Assembly: GCF_001865575.2 (NCBI RefSeq)
Contig: NZ_CP017562.2
Span: forward strand, 1,054,001 to 1,118,000
DNA from: Paraburkholderia sprentiae WSM5005
GTDB taxonomy: Bacteria > Pseudomonadota > Gammaproteobacteria > Burkholderiales > Burkholderiaceae
Length of the DNA: 64,000 bases
Direction of reading: 5' to 3'
The stretch's first letter is position 1. Each line of letters starts with the position of its first letter. The notes under the pieces were generated by a model. That model was not told the DNA's origin. It worked only from the letters and a program-made list of their open reading frames with translations, and searched no databases. The translations under genes were made by a program, and so were the position numbers. This document shows, one piece after another, positions 25,203-37,072 of the stretch.

Positions 25203-26408
25203 GTGATCAGGTTTCTGCACACCGCGGACTGGCAGATCGGCACGCAATTCGGTCAGTTCGAAGCGGACGAGGCCGCGCATCTCGCCCAGGCGCGCTTCGA
25301 CACGGTGCGCCGCATCGCCGAAGAAGCGGCCCTGCGCAACGTCGACGCGGTGCTCGTCGCAGGCGACGTATTCGATCTGCAGACGGTGTCGGATACCGTC
25401 ATCCGGCGTTTGTTCTCCGCGCTGCAAGCGTTTTCCGGACCGTGGATCATGCTGCCGGGCAATCACGACGCGGCGCTCGTCGAAAGCGTGTGGACCCGCG
25501 CGCAGCGGCTCAATTGCGTGCCGCCGAACGTGCGCCTCGCGCTCGAGTCCGGCGTCGTGCTGCTCGACGCATGCCGTTGCGCGTTGCTGTGCGCGCCGCT
25601 TACGCAGCGCATCACCTACGACGACACCACCGCATTCTTCGATGCCACCGATACACCCGCCGGCTATCACCGGGTCGGGCTCGCGCACGGCAGCGTCGGC
25701 GGCATGCTGCAAGAGGGCATCGATTCGTCGAACCCGATCGCACCGACGCGCGCCGCCAGCGCGCGACTCGACTACCTCGCGCTCGGCGACTGGCACGGCC
25801 ATCTGCGCGTCGATGAACGCACGTGGTACGCGGGCACGCACGAGCAGGACCGCTTCCGCGCGAACGAACCCGGCTTCGTGCTCGACGTCGGCATCGCCGA
25901 GCCGGGCGCGGTGCCGCGGGTCGACGCGGTACGGGTCGGGCAATATCGTTGGCATCGCTGGGACGAGACGATTTCGGTGCCGACCGATGTCGACGCGTTG
26001 AAAACCCGCCTCGCCGAACTCGGCGCGCATGACGTGCTGCGCATCGAGGTTGGCGGCACGGCGGCGCTCGCCGATGCCGAAGCGCTGCATGTCGCGCTCG
26101 AAGAGGCCCGCGCCTGCACGCGCGCGTTGCGTGCCGATCTGAGCGGCCTGCACGTGCTGCCCACCGCCGACGATCTCGCCGAACTCGGCGCGCAAAGCGG
26201 CTATCTCGCGAAGGTGGTCGCGCGCCTGCGCGGCTTGCAGGAAGACGCGCAGGCCGATCCGCAACAGGCGCGACGCGCGGCGGAGGCGTTGCTGCTGCTG
26301 GCGCGTTTTGGGCGCGAACAGCGGCAACGCGATGCTGATGCCGCCTCACCCGCGCAGGCGCGCGAACGGCAACAACCTGAACTGCCGCGCGAAGGAGCCT
26401 GCGCATGA
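25203..26408 (+). CDS. yhaO: SbcD/YhaO-like metallophosphoesterase (DNA exonuclease subunit)
   Basis: A 401-residue calcineurin-type nuclease subunit related to SbcD/Mre11. Motifs in order: LHTADWQIG, VAGDVFD, LPGNHD, GLAHGS and GDWHGH, giving the two-metal site. The start is GTG 25203 with GGAGG upstream. The stop overlaps the next gene (ATGA), so it is made together with its SMC-like partner. The pair resembles Bacillus YhaO-YhaN rather than classical SbcD-SbcC. It probably processes DNA ends in the cytoplasm. Confidence 0.88.
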   Translation: MIRFLHTADWQIGTQFGQFEADEAAHLAQARFDTVRRIAEEAALRNVDAVLVAGDVFDLQTVSDTVIRRLFSALQAFSGPWIMLPGNHDAALVESVWTRAQRLNCVPPNVRLALESGVVLLDACRCALLCAPLTQRITYDDTTAFFDATDTPAGYHRVGLAHGSVGGMLQEGIDSSNPIAPTRAASARLDYLALGDWHGHLRVDERTWYAGTHEQDRFRANEPGFVLDVGIAEPGAVPRVDAVRVGQYRWHRWDETISVPTDVDALKTRLAELGAHDVLRIEVGGTAALADAEALHVALEEARACTRALRADLSGLHVLPTADDLAELGAQSGYLAKVVARLRGLQEDAQADPQQARRAAEALLLLARFGREQRQRDADAASPAQARERQQPELPREGACA

Positions 26409-29026
26409 AGCTGCAACGTATCGCGATTCAGGAATTCAGGCAGTTCGGCGGGCAGCTCGTGATCGACGATCTGCAGCCCGGCCTCAACCTGTTCATCGGC
26501 CCGAACGAGGCCGGCAAGAGCACGATCGCCGAAGCGGTGCGCACGGTGTTTCTCGAACGCTACAAGGCCTCGCATCTGAAGGACGTGTTGCCGTGGGGGC
26601 TCGCGAGCGGGCAGCCGTCGGTCGAGGTCATTTTCGAGCTCGATGGTGTGGCGTGCCGTCTGTCGAAGCAGTTCGTGTCGCGACAACGCTGCGAGCTGAG
26701 GATCGGACAGGCCGTCTACAGCGAGGACGAAGCCGAAGACAAGCTCGCCGCGCTGCTCGGTTTCTCGCGCGCGGCCCGCGGTCCGATGAAAGCCGAGAAC
26801 GCGGGTGTGCCGGGTCTATTGTGGGTCCAGCAGGGCGGCACGCAGGACATGCGCGACTCGACCGGGCACGCGGGGCAGTATCTGCGCGACGCGCTCACGC
26901 AACTCTCGGGCGGCCGCGAAGCGGGCGGCGAAGACGCGTTGATCGCGGCCGTGCAGCGCGAGCTGCGGCAATTGCTGACAGCGCGCACGCAGAAGTCGAC
27001 CGGGCCGCTCGCCGAGGCGGAGCAGAAGCTCGCCGCGCTGAGCACGAGCCGCGACGAGCTTCGACAGCAACGCCAGCAGTTCGACGACAACATCGCGCGG
27101 CTTGCCGCGCAACAGCAGGCATTCGACGACGCCGAGCGCAGGCGTCCGTGGGAGCTTCACGAACAGAAGGCCGCACTCGCGCAGCAACGCGCCGCGACGG
27201 TGGAGCAACTCGAACGCGGTCTCGAAGGGCTCGCGCAGTCGTTGAAGATCGGTGAGGCCGAACTTGCCTTGTCGGTACAGCAGGAGCAGGGCGCGCTCGA
27301 ACTGGAAGCGGCGATCGCGCGCGAGCGCGAGCAACTCGACGCGGCGCGCGCGGAGCTCGCGGCCGCACAGAGCGCGCACGCGCAGGCAGAACGCCGGGTT
27401 GACCAATTCGAGCAGGCATCCGCCGAGGCGAACCGCGCGCTCGAACTCGCGAACGCGGCCGTGACCGCCGCCGATCTACGCAGCCAGGTCGATTTCTACC
27501 GGACGGAGAGCCAGCGGCTCGAAGCATCGATCGTCGAGGCGGGCAAGGCGAACACGGCGGTCCTGCAGGCTGCGCGCGACGCCGCGGCGCTCGAACTCGA
27601 CGACGCGCAGTTCAAGCGCCTCGTCGCGCTCGACGGCGAATTGACCGTGCTGCGCGCGCGGACCGAAGCGGCGATGACGCGCATCGAGTACCGCTTGCAT
27701 CGGGCATTGAGCGTCGGGGATCGGACGATCAGCGGCACCGGCGTGCTGCGCGTCGACGAAGAAAAACGCATCGGCCTCGGCGAGCTCGGCGAATTGCGCG
27801 TGATTCCGGGTGTCTCGGATCTGTCCGCGCGGTTGTCCGAACTGACGTCGCTCGAAGCGAAGCACGCGCAATTGCTGCGGGCGCTCGGCGTCGCGTCGGT
27901 GGGCGACGCGCAGGCGCGTCATGAGCAATGGAAGACGCTGGTCGCGCAGCAGACGAGCCAGGCCAGGATTCTCGAAGTGCACGCGCCGCAAGGTATCGAT
28001 GCGTTGCGGGCGGCGCTGGCCTCGACGGCCGCGCGCTTGCAGGCGTCGAGCGAGCGCCTGGCGAGCCTGCCCGACGTCTGCGCGGCGCCGCCGCTCGACG
28101 ACGCGCGCCGCAACGCCGACGTCGCACGCGACACGTTGGAGGCCGCGCGCAAGGTACTCGCGCAGACGGCGGGCGCGCAATCCACCGGCGTCGCGAAGGC
28201 CGATTCGCTCGCCGCGCAACTGCAGCGCAAGGAAGCGCAGCTGAACGACGAAGCGTTCCGGCGCAACCGCGCGCAGTGGCAAGCGCACATCGTCGAGCAG
28301 CGCGTCAAGGTCGACGCGCTGAAGAACCAACGCGGTGAGCGCGAGCGCGAACTCGATGCGGCCCGCCTCGACGATCCCGTGGCGGAGGCGAAGCGCTATC
28401 GCGCATCGGCCGAACTCGCGCGCAATGAGCAGCGCGAGCGTCAGCTGCGGATCGCGGAGCTGCGTAGCCAGCTCGAAACGATGGGCGCATCGGGTCTCGG
28501 CGAACGGCTCGCCGCGCTCGAAGCGCAGGCCGAACAGGCCACGCGTCGTAAGGACGAACTGAGCCTGCGCGCGAGTGCGCTAAGCCTGCTCGACGAAGTG
28601 CTGGTCGACGAACGCGACGCGGCGCTCGCGCAACTGCGTGCGCCGTTGACCGAGCGGCTGGGTCACTATCTGAAGCGGATTTTTCCGCAGTCGAGTCTCG
28701 CGCTCGGCGACGATCTGATGCCGGCGCTGCTCGATCGGGACGGCCGCGCGGAACTGCTCGACGCGCTGAGCTTCGGCACGCGCGAACAGCTCGGCATCCT
28801 GACGCGGCTCGCGTACGCGGACCTGCTGCAGGCCTCGGGCCGGCCGACCTTGCTGATGCTCGACGATGCCGCGGTGCACAGCGATGCCGCGCGTCGCGAC
28901 GCGCTCAAACGCGCATTGATCGACGCGGCGGCGCGGCATCAGATTTTTGTGTTCACGTGTCACCCGGAGTTGTGGGACGACCTGGGCGTCAGGCAGAGGG
29001 CGGTGGAGGATCTGAAGCTTGCGTGA
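26405..29026 (+). CDS. yhaN: SbcC/YhaN-like AAA ATPase
   Basis: An 873-residue ABC-type ATPase with a long coiled coil. Walker A is FIGPNEAGKST (30-40), the signature SFGTREQLGIL lies near 788-798 and Walker B TLLMLDDA near 815-822. Between them run Glu/Gln/Arg/Ala-rich heptads. I do not see the CxxC zinc hook of Rad50/SbcC, consistent with the YhaN type. Coupled to yhaO by an ATGA overlap. Its last 38 bases overlap the 3' end of the convergent cbiG-cobJ gene. Confidence 0.88.
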   Translation: MKLQRIAIQEFRQFGGQLVIDDLQPGLNLFIGPNEAGKSTIAEAVRTVFLERYKASHLKDVLPWGLASGQPSVEVIFELDGVACRLSKQFVSRQRCELRIGQAVYSEDEAEDKLAALLGFSRAARGPMKAENAGVPGLLWVQQGGTQDMRDSTGHAGQYLRDALTQLSGGREAGGEDALIAAVQRELRQLLTARTQKSTGPLAEAEQKLAALSTSRDELRQQRQQFDDNIARLAAQQQAFDDAERRRPWELHEQKAALAQQRAATVEQLERGLEGLAQSLKIGEAELALSVQQEQGALELEAAIAREREQLDAARAELAAAQSAHAQAERRVDQFEQASAEANRALELANAAVTAADLRSQVDFYRTESQRLEASIVEAGKANTAVLQAARDAAALELDDAQFKRLVALDGELTVLRARTEAAMTRIEYRLHRALSVGDRTISGTGVLRVDEEKRIGLGELGELRVIPGVSDLSARLSELTSLEAKHAQLLRALGVASVGDAQARHEQWKTLVAQQTSQARILEVHAPQGIDALRAALASTAARLQASSERLASLPDVCAAPPLDDARRNADVARDTLEAARKVLAQTAGAQSTGVAKADSLAAQLQRKEAQLNDEAFRRNRAQWQAHIVEQRVKVDALKNQRGERERELDAARLDDPVAEAKRYRASAELARNEQRERQLRIAELRSQLETMGASGLGERLAALEAQAEQATRRKDELSLRASALSLLDEVLVDERDAALAQLRAPLTERLGHYLKRIFPQSSLALGDDLMPALLDRDGRAELLDALSFGTREQLGILTRLAYADLLQASGRPTLLMLDDAAVHSDAARRDALKRALIDAAARHQIFVFTCHPELWDDLGVRQRAVEDLKLA

Positions 29027-30806
29027 GCGCGGCGGGCTCGTACCACCGGGGCGTGTACACCCACTGCGCGCCGTCATTGCCGCAAGCAAACTTTCGCGTC
29101 AGCGACGACCCGACGATCACCATCGTGCGCATATCCACGTCGACCGAGCGAAGCTCGCCGAGCGTCAACGTGCGCAGCGTGCCGCCCGGACGGCCGATGT
29201 CGCGCCCCAGCACCACCAGCGTCGACGGCGCCCGATACTCGCGCACGATGTCGAGCGCCTTGTCGAGTTGCCACGGACGCGCGCGCGAAATCGGGTTGTA
29301 GAGCGCCATCACGAGGTCGGCTTGCGCCGCATGGCGCAGGCGGGCTTCGATGATGGCCCACGGCTTCAGATTGTCCGACAGCGACAGCATGCAGAAGTCG
29401 TGGCCGAGCGGCGCACCGGCCTGCGCGGCGGTCGCGAGCGCGGCCGACACGCCCGGCACGATCGATAGTTCGACGGCGGCCCATGCGTCGTTTCGAGAAG
29501 CTTCGAGCGCTTCGAGCACCGCGGCCGCCATCGCGAACACGCCGGGGTCGCCCGAGGACACCATCACGACCGCGCGGCCTTCGCTCGCGAGCTCGAACGC
29601 GTGCCGCGCGCGCTGCATTTCCTCGCGATTGTCGCTGCCGTGCACGCGCTGATCGGCGCGCAGCGGGCCGGCCATTTTCACGTAGGTGTCGTAGCCGAGG
29701 ATGTCGGTCGCTTCGCTCAATGCGGTGCGCGCGGCCGGGACCATCAGCTCGGCACGGCCGGGGCCGAGGCCGATGACGCTCAGACGGCCGCGAGCACGGC
29801 CGATCGTCGCGGGGTCGAGGGCGAGCGGCGTGACGGCGAGCGCGATGCCGCTGTGCGCGCCGTCGTGCAACGTCTCATGAGGGATGCGCAGTGCGGCGTG
29901 CAGCAGCGCCGCCGCGCGCGGTCCGCCATGTTCGGCGCTGGCATCGGCGAAGCGTAGCGGCACCTCGAGAAGCGTTGCCGCTTGTGCGAGCGCCGGGTCG
30001 GCCATGCTTGCCGATGGCGCGAGCAGGCCCGCGAGCGAACGCGCCGCCAAACCGTGCGCGTTCAGTGCAGCACGCACGCGTTCGACGATCGCGTCGGCGG
30101 CATGGGCATTGGGCTGAGCGCTTGCATCATCGATCACCACCGCCGCCACCACACTGCGCGGATGAATCACGAGCTCATCTGGCTGCCCATCCCACGCGCG
30201 CGGCGTCACGCGAATCGCGAGACGCGCCGAGTCCGAGCGCGGCAGTTGCGCGTCGTCGAGCCATGGCGCGTCACCTTCGATGCGCGTGCTTTCGCCTGCG
30301 AGCAGATCCGACACGAAGCGCTTGCCCTGGGCGAGGTCGGCGAGCGCATAGCCCTCGGGCGGATTGAGCACGCAGGTGCCGAAGCGCAGTTCGCCGCTCG
30401 TCGTGATCGCGGGCTGCACGGCCAACGCGGCGGCGATGTCGCGCGCCATCACGTTGACGCCCGCCAGTCCGCCGAGCAACGGCACGACCGCGCTGCCGTC
30501 CTCGGCGACCGCGAGCACCGGCGGTTCGGCGCCCTTGTTCGACAGCAGCGGCGCAAGGCAGCGAATCACGATGCCGGCCGCGCACAACGCGACGATCGGC
30601 GTGCCGCGCGCATACAGCTCGCGCAGATGCGCGCCCAGTTCGGTGTAGGGCACATCGGCCTCGACGCGGCCTTGCAATGCATGCACCAGGCAGTCCGTGG
30701 CAACGGTCGCCTCGGCGTGCTCGCCACGTCCGACATACAGCGCCTGAATGCGTCGCGCGGTCGCGAGCGCGCCCGCGCCGAGAATCACAATCGCGGGCGC
30801 GTTCAT
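28989..30806 (-). CDS. cobJ: CbiG-CobJ fusion: cobalt-precorrin-5A hydrolase/precorrin-3B C17-methyltransferase
   Basis: A 605-residue two-domain corrin enzyme. Residues 1 to about 340 are CbiG-like ([43 protein letters not shown]). From about 345 the CobJ/CbiH methyltransferase begins ([55 protein letters not shown]). It would both methylate C17 with ring contraction and open the delta-lactone. The ATG overlaps the cobI stop (ATGA). It is the last gene of the leftward operon and its 3' end overlaps yhaN by 38 bases. Confidence 0.92.
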   Translation of the reverse strand: MNAPAIVILGAGALATARRIQALYVGRGEHAEATVATDCLVHALQGRVEADVPYTELGAHLRELYARGTPIVALCAAGIVIRCLAPLLSNKGAEPPVLAVAEDGSAVVPLLGGLAGVNVMARDIAAALAVQPAITTSGELRFGTCVLNPPEGYALADLAQGKRFVSDLLAGESTRIEGDAPWLDDAQLPRSDSARLAIRVTPRAWDGQPDELVIHPRSVVAAVVIDDASAQPNAHAADAIVERVRAALNAHGLAARSLAGLLAPSASMADPALAQAATLLEVPLRFADASAEHGGPRAAALLHAALRIPHETLHDGAHSGIALAVTPLALDPATIGRARGRLSVIGLGPGRAELMVPAARTALSEATDILGYDTYVKMAGPLRADQRVHGSDNREEMQRARHAFELASEGRAVVMVSSGDPGVFAMAAAVLEALEASRNDAWAAVELSIVPGVSAALATAAQAGAPLGHDFCMLSLSDNLKPWAIIEARLRHAAQADLVMALYNPISRARPWQLDKALDIVREYRAPSTLVVLGRDIGRPGGTLRTLTLGELRSVDVDMRTMVIVGSSLTRKFACGNDGAQWVYTPRWYEPAALTQASDPPPPSA

Positions 30807-31546
30807 CCTTGCCATTTTTGCCCCGGCACGACCAGCAGGGAAAAGTACGGCGACGCCATCGGATCGACTTCGGCGAGCGGCACGATGCGCTGATTGCGCA
30901 TCGTCGCGCGTTCGACGTACAGCGCGCGCTGCGCGAGTCCGAGCTCGTCGAGCACGCGCCGCACTTTATCGAAATTGCGGCCGAGTTTCATGATGACCGC
31001 CGCGTCCGCAGCGGCGAGACGGCGGCGCAATTCATCTTCGGGCAGCACGCCCGACAGCACCGACAAGCTCTGATTGCGATACACGAGCGGCGCCCCGAGC
31101 ACCGCCGCGCCGCCGAGCATCGAGCACACGCCCGGCACGACTTCACTGTCGTAGCGCGCGGCGAGCCGGTCGTGCAGATACATGTACGAGCCGTAGAAAA
31201 ACGGATCGCCTTCGCAGATCACGGCGACGTCGCGGCCCGCGTCGAGATGGCCCGCGACGATATCGGCGGCGGTGTCGTAGAAGTCCGCGATGATCGCTTC
31301 ATACGACAGCGGCGGTTCGAGCGCTTCGGTCGTGACCGGATAGACGAGCGGCAGATGCTGTTGCGCGTCGTGCAGATGTGCCTCGATGATGCCGAACGCG
31401 TTGCCTTTCTTGCCCTTCGCGACGAAATACGCGACCACCGGCGCCGCTTTCAACAGACGCAGCGCCTTCAACGTGATCAGTTCAGGGTCGCCGGGCCCGA
31501 CGCCGATGCCATACAGCCGACCGCGATGTGTTAGCACGCTGGCCAT
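30803..31546 (-). CDS. cobI: Precorrin-2 C20-methyltransferase
   Basis: A 247-residue SAM-dependent methyltransferase of the tetrapyrrole family; it converts precorrin-2 to precorrin-3A. Signatures: [20 protein letters not shown] at the N-terminus, [14 protein letters not shown] (the SAM GDP motif) and [14 protein letters not shown]. The ATG follows the cobH stop immediately and its stop overlaps the next start, so the operon is translationally coupled. Confidence 0.95.
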   Translation of the reverse strand: MASVLTHRGRLYGIGVGPGDPELITLKALRLLKAAPVVAYFVAKGKKGNAFGIIEAHLHDAQQHLPLVYPVTTEALEPPLSYEAIIADFYDTAADIVAGHLDAGRDVAVICEGDPFFYGSYMYLHDRLAARYDSEVVPGVCSMLGGAAVLGAPLVYRNQSLSVLSGVLPEDELRRRLAAADAAVIMKLGRNFDKVRRVLDELGLAQRALYVERATMRNQRIVPLAEVDPMASPYFSLLVVPGQKWQG

Positions 31547-32173
31547 TTATTCGAGCTCCGTCGCGAGCGCGTTGACCGCGGCGGCGGCCATCGCGCTGCC
31601 GCCGCGCCGTCCGTGCACGACCACGTAGGGCACGCCGCGGCTGTTTTGCGCGAGTGCCGCTTTCGATTCCGCCGCGCCGACGAAGCCGACCGGAAAGCCG
31701 AGAATCAGCGCAGGCTTCGGCGCGCCGGCGTCGAGCATGTCGAGCAGATGGAACAGCGCGGTCGGCGCATTGCCGATCACGACGACGCTGCCCGCCAGAT
31801 GCGGGCGCCACAAGTCGAGCGCGGCGGCCGAGCGCGTGTTGCCGATTTCGCGCGCGAGCGCGGGCACGTCCGGGTGCGTGAGCGTGCAGATGACTTCGTT
31901 GTGCGCGGGCAGTCGCGCGCGTGTGATGCCTTGCGCGACCATGCCCGCGTCGCACAGGATCGGCGCGCCTTGCGCGAGCGCGCTGCGTCCTGCGCTGCCG
32001 GCGCTGTCGGAGAACGCGAGATCGTCGATCACGTCGACCATGCCGCACGCGTGGATCACGCGCACCGCGAGTTTTTCCAGATCGGCGGGGATCCGCGCGA
32101 GATCGGCCTCCGCGCGGATCGTCGCGAACGATTGGCGATAGATCTCCTGACCGTCGCGAAGGTAATCAAGCAT
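31547..32173 (-). CDS. cobH: Precorrin-8X methylmutase
   Basis: A 208-residue enzyme moving the C11 methyl to C12, giving hydrogenobyrinic acid. Typical segments: VRVIHACGMVDV with the active-site His, APILCDAGMVAQGITR, VVVIGNAPTALFHLLDML and LILGFPVGFVGAAESK. Full length. It overlaps the cobG stop by 8 bases and abuts cobI. Confidence 0.95.
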   Translation of the reverse strand: MLDYLRDGQEIYRQSFATIRAEADLARIPADLEKLAVRVIHACGMVDVIDDLAFSDSAGSAGRSALAQGAPILCDAGMVAQGITRARLPAHNEVICTLTHPDVPALAREIGNTRSAAALDLWRPHLAGSVVVIGNAPTALFHLLDMLDAGAPKPALILGFPVGFVGAAESKAALAQNSRGVPYVVVHGRRGGSAMAAAAVNALATELE

Positions 32174-33632
32174 GTGAGGTACTCCGGGCGAGGCGCGCGA
32201 GCAGCGCGGCGGCCTCGTCGATCGTCAGTTGCGGTGCGACGCATTGGCCGAAGCCGGGGCCGCCGTCGCGTCGATAAAGGTCGTAGCGGCCGGGCGCGGC
32301 AGCGAGCAGCGTGTAGGGCGCGCGATGCGCGGCCGCGCAAGAGCGCGGGCAGCCCGTCAGATGCACGTCGACGCCGGCGGGTAAGCACTCGGCGAGTTGC
32401 AGCGCGTCGGTCTTGGTGTCGGCGAGACCCTTCGCGCAGCCGGCCGAACCGGCGCAGGCGATCACATGCGTGATGGCCTGGGCGGGATCGCAGGCGAGGC
32501 CAAGTGCGCTCAGTTTCGCGAGCACGGTGGACACCGCTTGTGTCGCGATGTCGGGCAGCAGCACGCTTTGCCATGGCGTGGCGTGCAGCATGCCGTTGCC
32601 GTGGGTTTGCGCGAGCGCGGCCAGGTCGCGCAGCGTGGCCGCGTCGATACGGCCGAGCGGCGCTTGGCCGCCGACATACCACGTGCCGTCGCCGCGCTGC
32701 GCGTGCGCGCCGAGCCGCAGCGACGCGTCGGCGGGGATGTGGCGCTGCCAGTGGCGCAGCGATGCGTCGCGCGCGAGCGGAAAATCGACGTAGCGTTGCG
32801 CGTGCCGCAGCAGCGCGTCGGCCGAGTGCGTGGCGAGCAGGTCGCGCATGCGGGTCGCGTCGGCGGCGGCGAGGTCGAGGAACGTGTGCAGCAACCCGCG
32901 CACGAGTGCGGGCACGCGCGGCGGCGGCACGGCCGCAAGCGCGCCCGTGCCGTTGGCATCGCAAGGTTCGCCGGTGTTCGCGTGGGTGCTGTTGCTTGCG
33001 GTTGCGCCAGCCGAACCCGGACACCCCGCCAGGCCGAACACGAAGCGCCCACTTGCTCCGTCAGGCGACGCCGCGAGCCACACGTCATGCGGATGATCGA
33101 CTTGCGCGAGTTGTTCGCCGCCGTCGAGCAGCAGCGCGAATTTCGGCGACAACGCTGCGAAGCGCGCGTCGTTTTGCAGCAGCGTGAGCAGTTCTCCGCA
33201 CAGCGGCGCCGTGTCGATCAGCGCGTGCGGATCGCGGCCGGCGGCGGGGCTGATCATCACGTTGCGGATGTCGTCGGCGCGACTCAGCGCGGTGGGGTCC
33301 GCGGGTGCGTCTGGGTGTGCTGAAGAAAGCGCGGAAGCCGGTCCAAGCCCGGCGCGAATCAGCGCCGCGCTCAACGCGGCTTCGTGTCCGCTACGCACGC
33401 CGCGCAGTTGCAGGTTTGCGCGATTGCTTAGCTCGACGACGCCATTCGCGTGCCGTGCACTCGCATCGGCGACCGCGCGTGCCTGGGCCGCGCTCAGCGC
33501 GCCGCCAGGCAGTTTGATGCGGCAGATCCCGCCGTCGCGCGCGGGGACGATGCGCAGCAGCCCCGGACATGCCGAGGACCGCGGTGTCGTGACCGCGTGG
33601 GACGAAACGGTGGGAGGCGAAGCTCGATTCAA
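32166..33632 (-). CDS. cobG: Precorrin-3B synthase
   Basis: A 488-residue siroheme/4Fe-4S protein of the sulfite-reductase fold. CobG oxidises precorrin-3A to precorrin-3B with oxygen, the defining aerobic-route step. The N-terminal SACPGLLRIVPARDGGICRIKLPGG-type block (split here for length), RANLQLRG and the cluster cysteines CAGSAGC and LTGCPRSCAAAH are present. The frame extends to an ATG at 33803, but that part is not CobG-like and contains a TATAAT box (33760-33765). I therefore place the start at TTG 33632, about 23 residues before the conserved block. No good ribosome site supports it, so the start is uncertain. Confidence 0.88.
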   Translation of the reverse strand: MNRASPPTVSSHAVTTPRSSACPGLLRIVPARDGGICRIKLPGGALSAAQARAVADASARHANGVVELSNRANLQLRGVRSGHEAALSAALIRAGLGPASALSSAHPDAPADPTALSRADDIRNVMISPAAGRDPHALIDTAPLCGELLTLLQNDARFAALSPKFALLLDGGEQLAQVDHPHDVWLAASPDGASGRFVFGLAGCPGSAGATASNSTHANTGEPCDANGTGALAAVPPPRVPALVRGLLHTFLDLAAADATRMRDLLATHSADALLRHAQRYVDFPLARDASLRHWQRHIPADASLRLGAHAQRGDGTWYVGGQAPLGRIDAATLRDLAALAQTHGNGMLHATPWQSVLLPDIATQAVSTVLAKLSALGLACDPAQAITHVIACAGSAGCAKGLADTKTDALQLAECLPAGVDVHLTGCPRSCAAAHRAPYTLLAAAPGRYDLYRRDGGPGFGQCVAPQLTIDEAAALLARLARSTSHA

Positions 33633-33978
33633 GAGGACACCAAGTTTAGCGTCGCGCGATGGCGTGGCTGCGGCCTCGCTGCATGCTGCCCGATGAGGGC
33701 CGGCGCGAACCGGGCGGCCGAACAGCGCTTCGGGCTGACCGTGAGCAAAGAAAGCGGCCATTATATCTTCAGGCTGTGGCCACGGCGCCTGTTCGTCGGC
33801 CATCGCGGGATGCCGCCGAGCCCCGACGGGATTGCGCCGTGCGGCGAACCCGCGAGGCGCATGGCGGCGGTATCATGCGGACTTTCGCAACCCGCCGTCC
33901 GAGCCCGCGCGCAGCCGCATGCGTGACGCGGCGCGGCGCAATCGCCAAAGAATCGACGCAACTGATGAGGATGGATCG
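33633..33978. other. Divergent regulatory region between cobG and cobL
   Basis: About 350 bases separating the two cobalamin operons. It holds a TATAAT box on the reverse strand and TATCAT (near 33869) on the forward strand as -10 candidates. I looked for the cobalamin riboswitch B12 box and GCCACTG core on both strands and did not recognise them. Confidence 0.55.
33760..33765 (-). promoter_or_regulatory. -10 box for cobG
   Basis: A perfect TATAAT on the reverse strand in GC-rich surroundings. No convincing -35 box lies 17 bases upstream, so it may depend on an activator. Confidence 0.4.
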
Positions 33979-35202
33979 ATGCCGGCATGGCTGACCGTAG
34001 TGGGCATTGGCGACGACGGCTTCGCCGGTCTGGGACGACCCGCGCGGCGTGCTTTGCTGGGCGCGTCGGTCGTCTACGGCGGCGAGCGCCATCTGGCGAT
34101 GCTGCCCGCGCGGCTCGCCGCGCGCCGCGCCGCCTGGCCGCGTCCGTTCGATCTCGCGCCGTTGCTGGCCGAGCGTCCGCACGCGGTGTGCGTGCTCGCG
34201 AGCGGCGACCCGATGCTGTTCGGCGTCGGCGCGACGCTCGCGCGGCAGTTGCCGGCCGGCGAGCTGCGCGTGCTGCCCGCGCCGTCGTCGTTGTCGCTCG
34301 CGGCCGCACGGCTCGGCTGGCCGTTGCAGGAGGTCGCGACCGTGTCGCTGGTCGGCCGGCCGCTCGCCGCGCTGAACGCGCATCTGCATGACGGCGCGCG
34401 CCTGTTCGTGTTGAGCGCGGATGGACGTACGCCGGCGGCGTTGGCGGCGTCGCTCGCTGCGCGCGGTTTCGGCGCGACCTGCATGAGCGTGCTCGAACAT
34501 CTGGGTGGCGAACGCGAACGGCGTATCGATGGCCGCGCGGATCAATGGCCGGCCGGCGAGATGGCCGCGCTCAATCTGATCGCGCTCGACTGCCGCGCGT
34601 CCGCGCACGCGCCGCGTCTGCCGCTGACCTGCGGCTTACCCGACGACGCGTTCGTCCACGACGGCCAGTTGACCAAGCGCGACGTGCGCGCGATCACGCT
34701 CGCGCGCCTCGCGCCCGCGCCCGGCGAATTGCTGTGGGACGTCGGCGCGGGCAGCGGTTCGATCGGGATCGAATGGATGCGCGCGCATCCCACGTGTCGC
34801 GCGATCGCGATCGAAGCGCACGAAGCGCGGCAGCGCTTCATCGAACGGAATCGCGATGCTTTGGGCGTGCCCGGGCTGCAACTCGTGGCCGGTCGCGCGC
34901 CGGACGCATTGCATGGGCTCGCGGCGCCGCACGCGGTGTTTATCGGCGGTGGAGTGACGGCGCCGGGCGTGCTCGACACCTGTTGGACCCACCTGCGCGA
35001 CGGCGGCCGGCTGATCGCAAACGCGGTGACGCTGCAAGGCGAGGCGGTCCTCGCCGCCTGGCGCGAGCGGCATGGCGGCACGCTGACGCGCATCGCGCTC
35101 GCGCACGCGCAAGCTCTCGGCGGCTTCGATACGTGGCGCCAGGCGTTGCCGATCACGCTGCTCGAAGTGACGAAACCCGCGCAACCGTCGACCGATTCGT
35201 GA
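33979..35202 (+). CDS. cobL: Precorrin-6Y C5,15-methyltransferase (decarboxylating), CbiE-CbiT fusion
   Basis: A 407-residue bifunctional enzyme. The CbiE half (1 to about 205) starts [15 protein letters not shown] with [11 protein letters not shown] and [15 protein letters not shown]. The CbiT half (from about 220) has [14 protein letters not shown] and the SAM motif [17 protein letters not shown]. It methylates C5 and C15 and decarboxylates the C12 acetate. The ATG at 33979 follows GATGAGGA. It heads the rightward operon. The stop lies in a 14-base tandem duplication before cbiD. Confidence 0.94.
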   Translation: MPAWLTVVGIGDDGFAGLGRPARRALLGASVVYGGERHLAMLPARLAARRAAWPRPFDLAPLLAERPHAVCVLASGDPMLFGVGATLARQLPAGELRVLPAPSSLSLAAARLGWPLQEVATVSLVGRPLAALNAHLHDGARLFVLSADGRTPAALAASLAARGFGATCMSVLEHLGGERERRIDGRADQWPAGEMAALNLIALDCRASAHAPRLPLTCGLPDDAFVHDGQLTKRDVRAITLARLAPAPGELLWDVGAGSGSIGIEWMRAHPTCRAIAIEAHEARQRFIERNRDALGVPGLQLVAGRAPDALHGLAAPHAVFIGGGVTAPGVLDTCWTHLRDGGRLIANAVTLQGEAVLAAWRERHGGTLTRIALAHAQALGGFDTWRQALPITLLEVTKPAQPSTDS

Positions 35203-35215
35203 TGACCGATTCGTG

Positions 35216-35217
<2 letters not shown>
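35190..35217 (+). repeat. 14-base tandem duplication at the cobL-cbiD junction
   Basis: GACCGATTCGTGAT occurs twice in direct succession. Removing one copy would make the cobL stop overlap the cbiD start as TGATG, like other couplings in this cluster, so the duplication probably arose recently. Confidence 0.85.
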
Positions 35218-36312
<1,095 letters not shown>

Positions 36313-36316
<4 letters not shown>

Positions 36317-37053
36317 CGCGCATCCTGCTGCTCGGCGGCACCGGCGACGCACTGAAGATCGCGCGTCGACTCGCTCCCGCGCATGTGTACAGTCTCGCGG
36401 GACTGGGCAAGGTGCCCGACGACTTGAAGTGCGCGGTGCGGGTCGGCGGCTTCGGCGGCAGCGAGGGTCTTGCGCGTTACCTCGCGGGCGAAGCGATCGG
36501 CCTCGTGATCGACGCGACCCATCCGTACGCGGCGCGGATCAGCGCGAATGCGGCACAGGCGTGCCTCCTGGCGAATTGCCCGTGCTGGGCGCTGCGGCGT
36601 CCAGCGTGGCAGCCGCAAGCCGGCGACGACTGGCGCATGGTCGGCGACTGGAACGAGCTGATCGACGCGCTCGCGCCATTCAGGCGGCCGCTTTTCACGC
36701 TCGGCCGCGAACCGCTCGCGCATCTCGACGAGATTCCGCCGCGGCAGTTCTGGACCGTGCGTGTGCTCGATTCGCATCCGGACAGCGCGCGCTCGCGCAT
36801 CCTCGCGGCGCGCGGACCGTTCACGCTCGACGGCGAACGCGCGTTGTTCGCGCTGCAGGCGTTCGACGTCGTCGTCAGCAAGAACAGTGGCGGCGCCGCG
36901 ACCGAGGCCAAGCTCGAGGTCGCACGCGAACGTGGCTTGCCGGTGATCATGCTGCGACGCCCGCGCTTGCCCGAGGTCGATCGCGAGTTCGCCACCGTTG
37001 CGGATCTTCTCGATGCGTTGTCCCCGGGGGCGCAGGCGGATTCGAGTCATTGA
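36313..37053 (+). CDS. cobK: Precorrin-6A reductase
   Basis: A 246-residue NADPH-dependent reductase. [17 protein letters not shown] at the N-terminus, the [16 protein letters not shown] motif and [19 protein letters not shown] near the C-terminus are characteristic of CobK/CbiJ. It overlaps the cbiD stop (ATGA) and ends 19 bases before cobM. Confidence 0.95.
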
Positions 37054-37072
37054 GCCAATCCTGGAGTACTGA

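Noticed and set aside
32166..33803. cobG starting at ATG 33803
   Set aside because: The added ~57 residues are not CobG-like and contain a TATAAT promoter-like box; TTG 33632 fits the family length better.
33633..33978. Cobalamin riboswitch between the cob operons
   Set aside because: Neither the B12 box nor the GCCACTG core could be found by eye on either strand.
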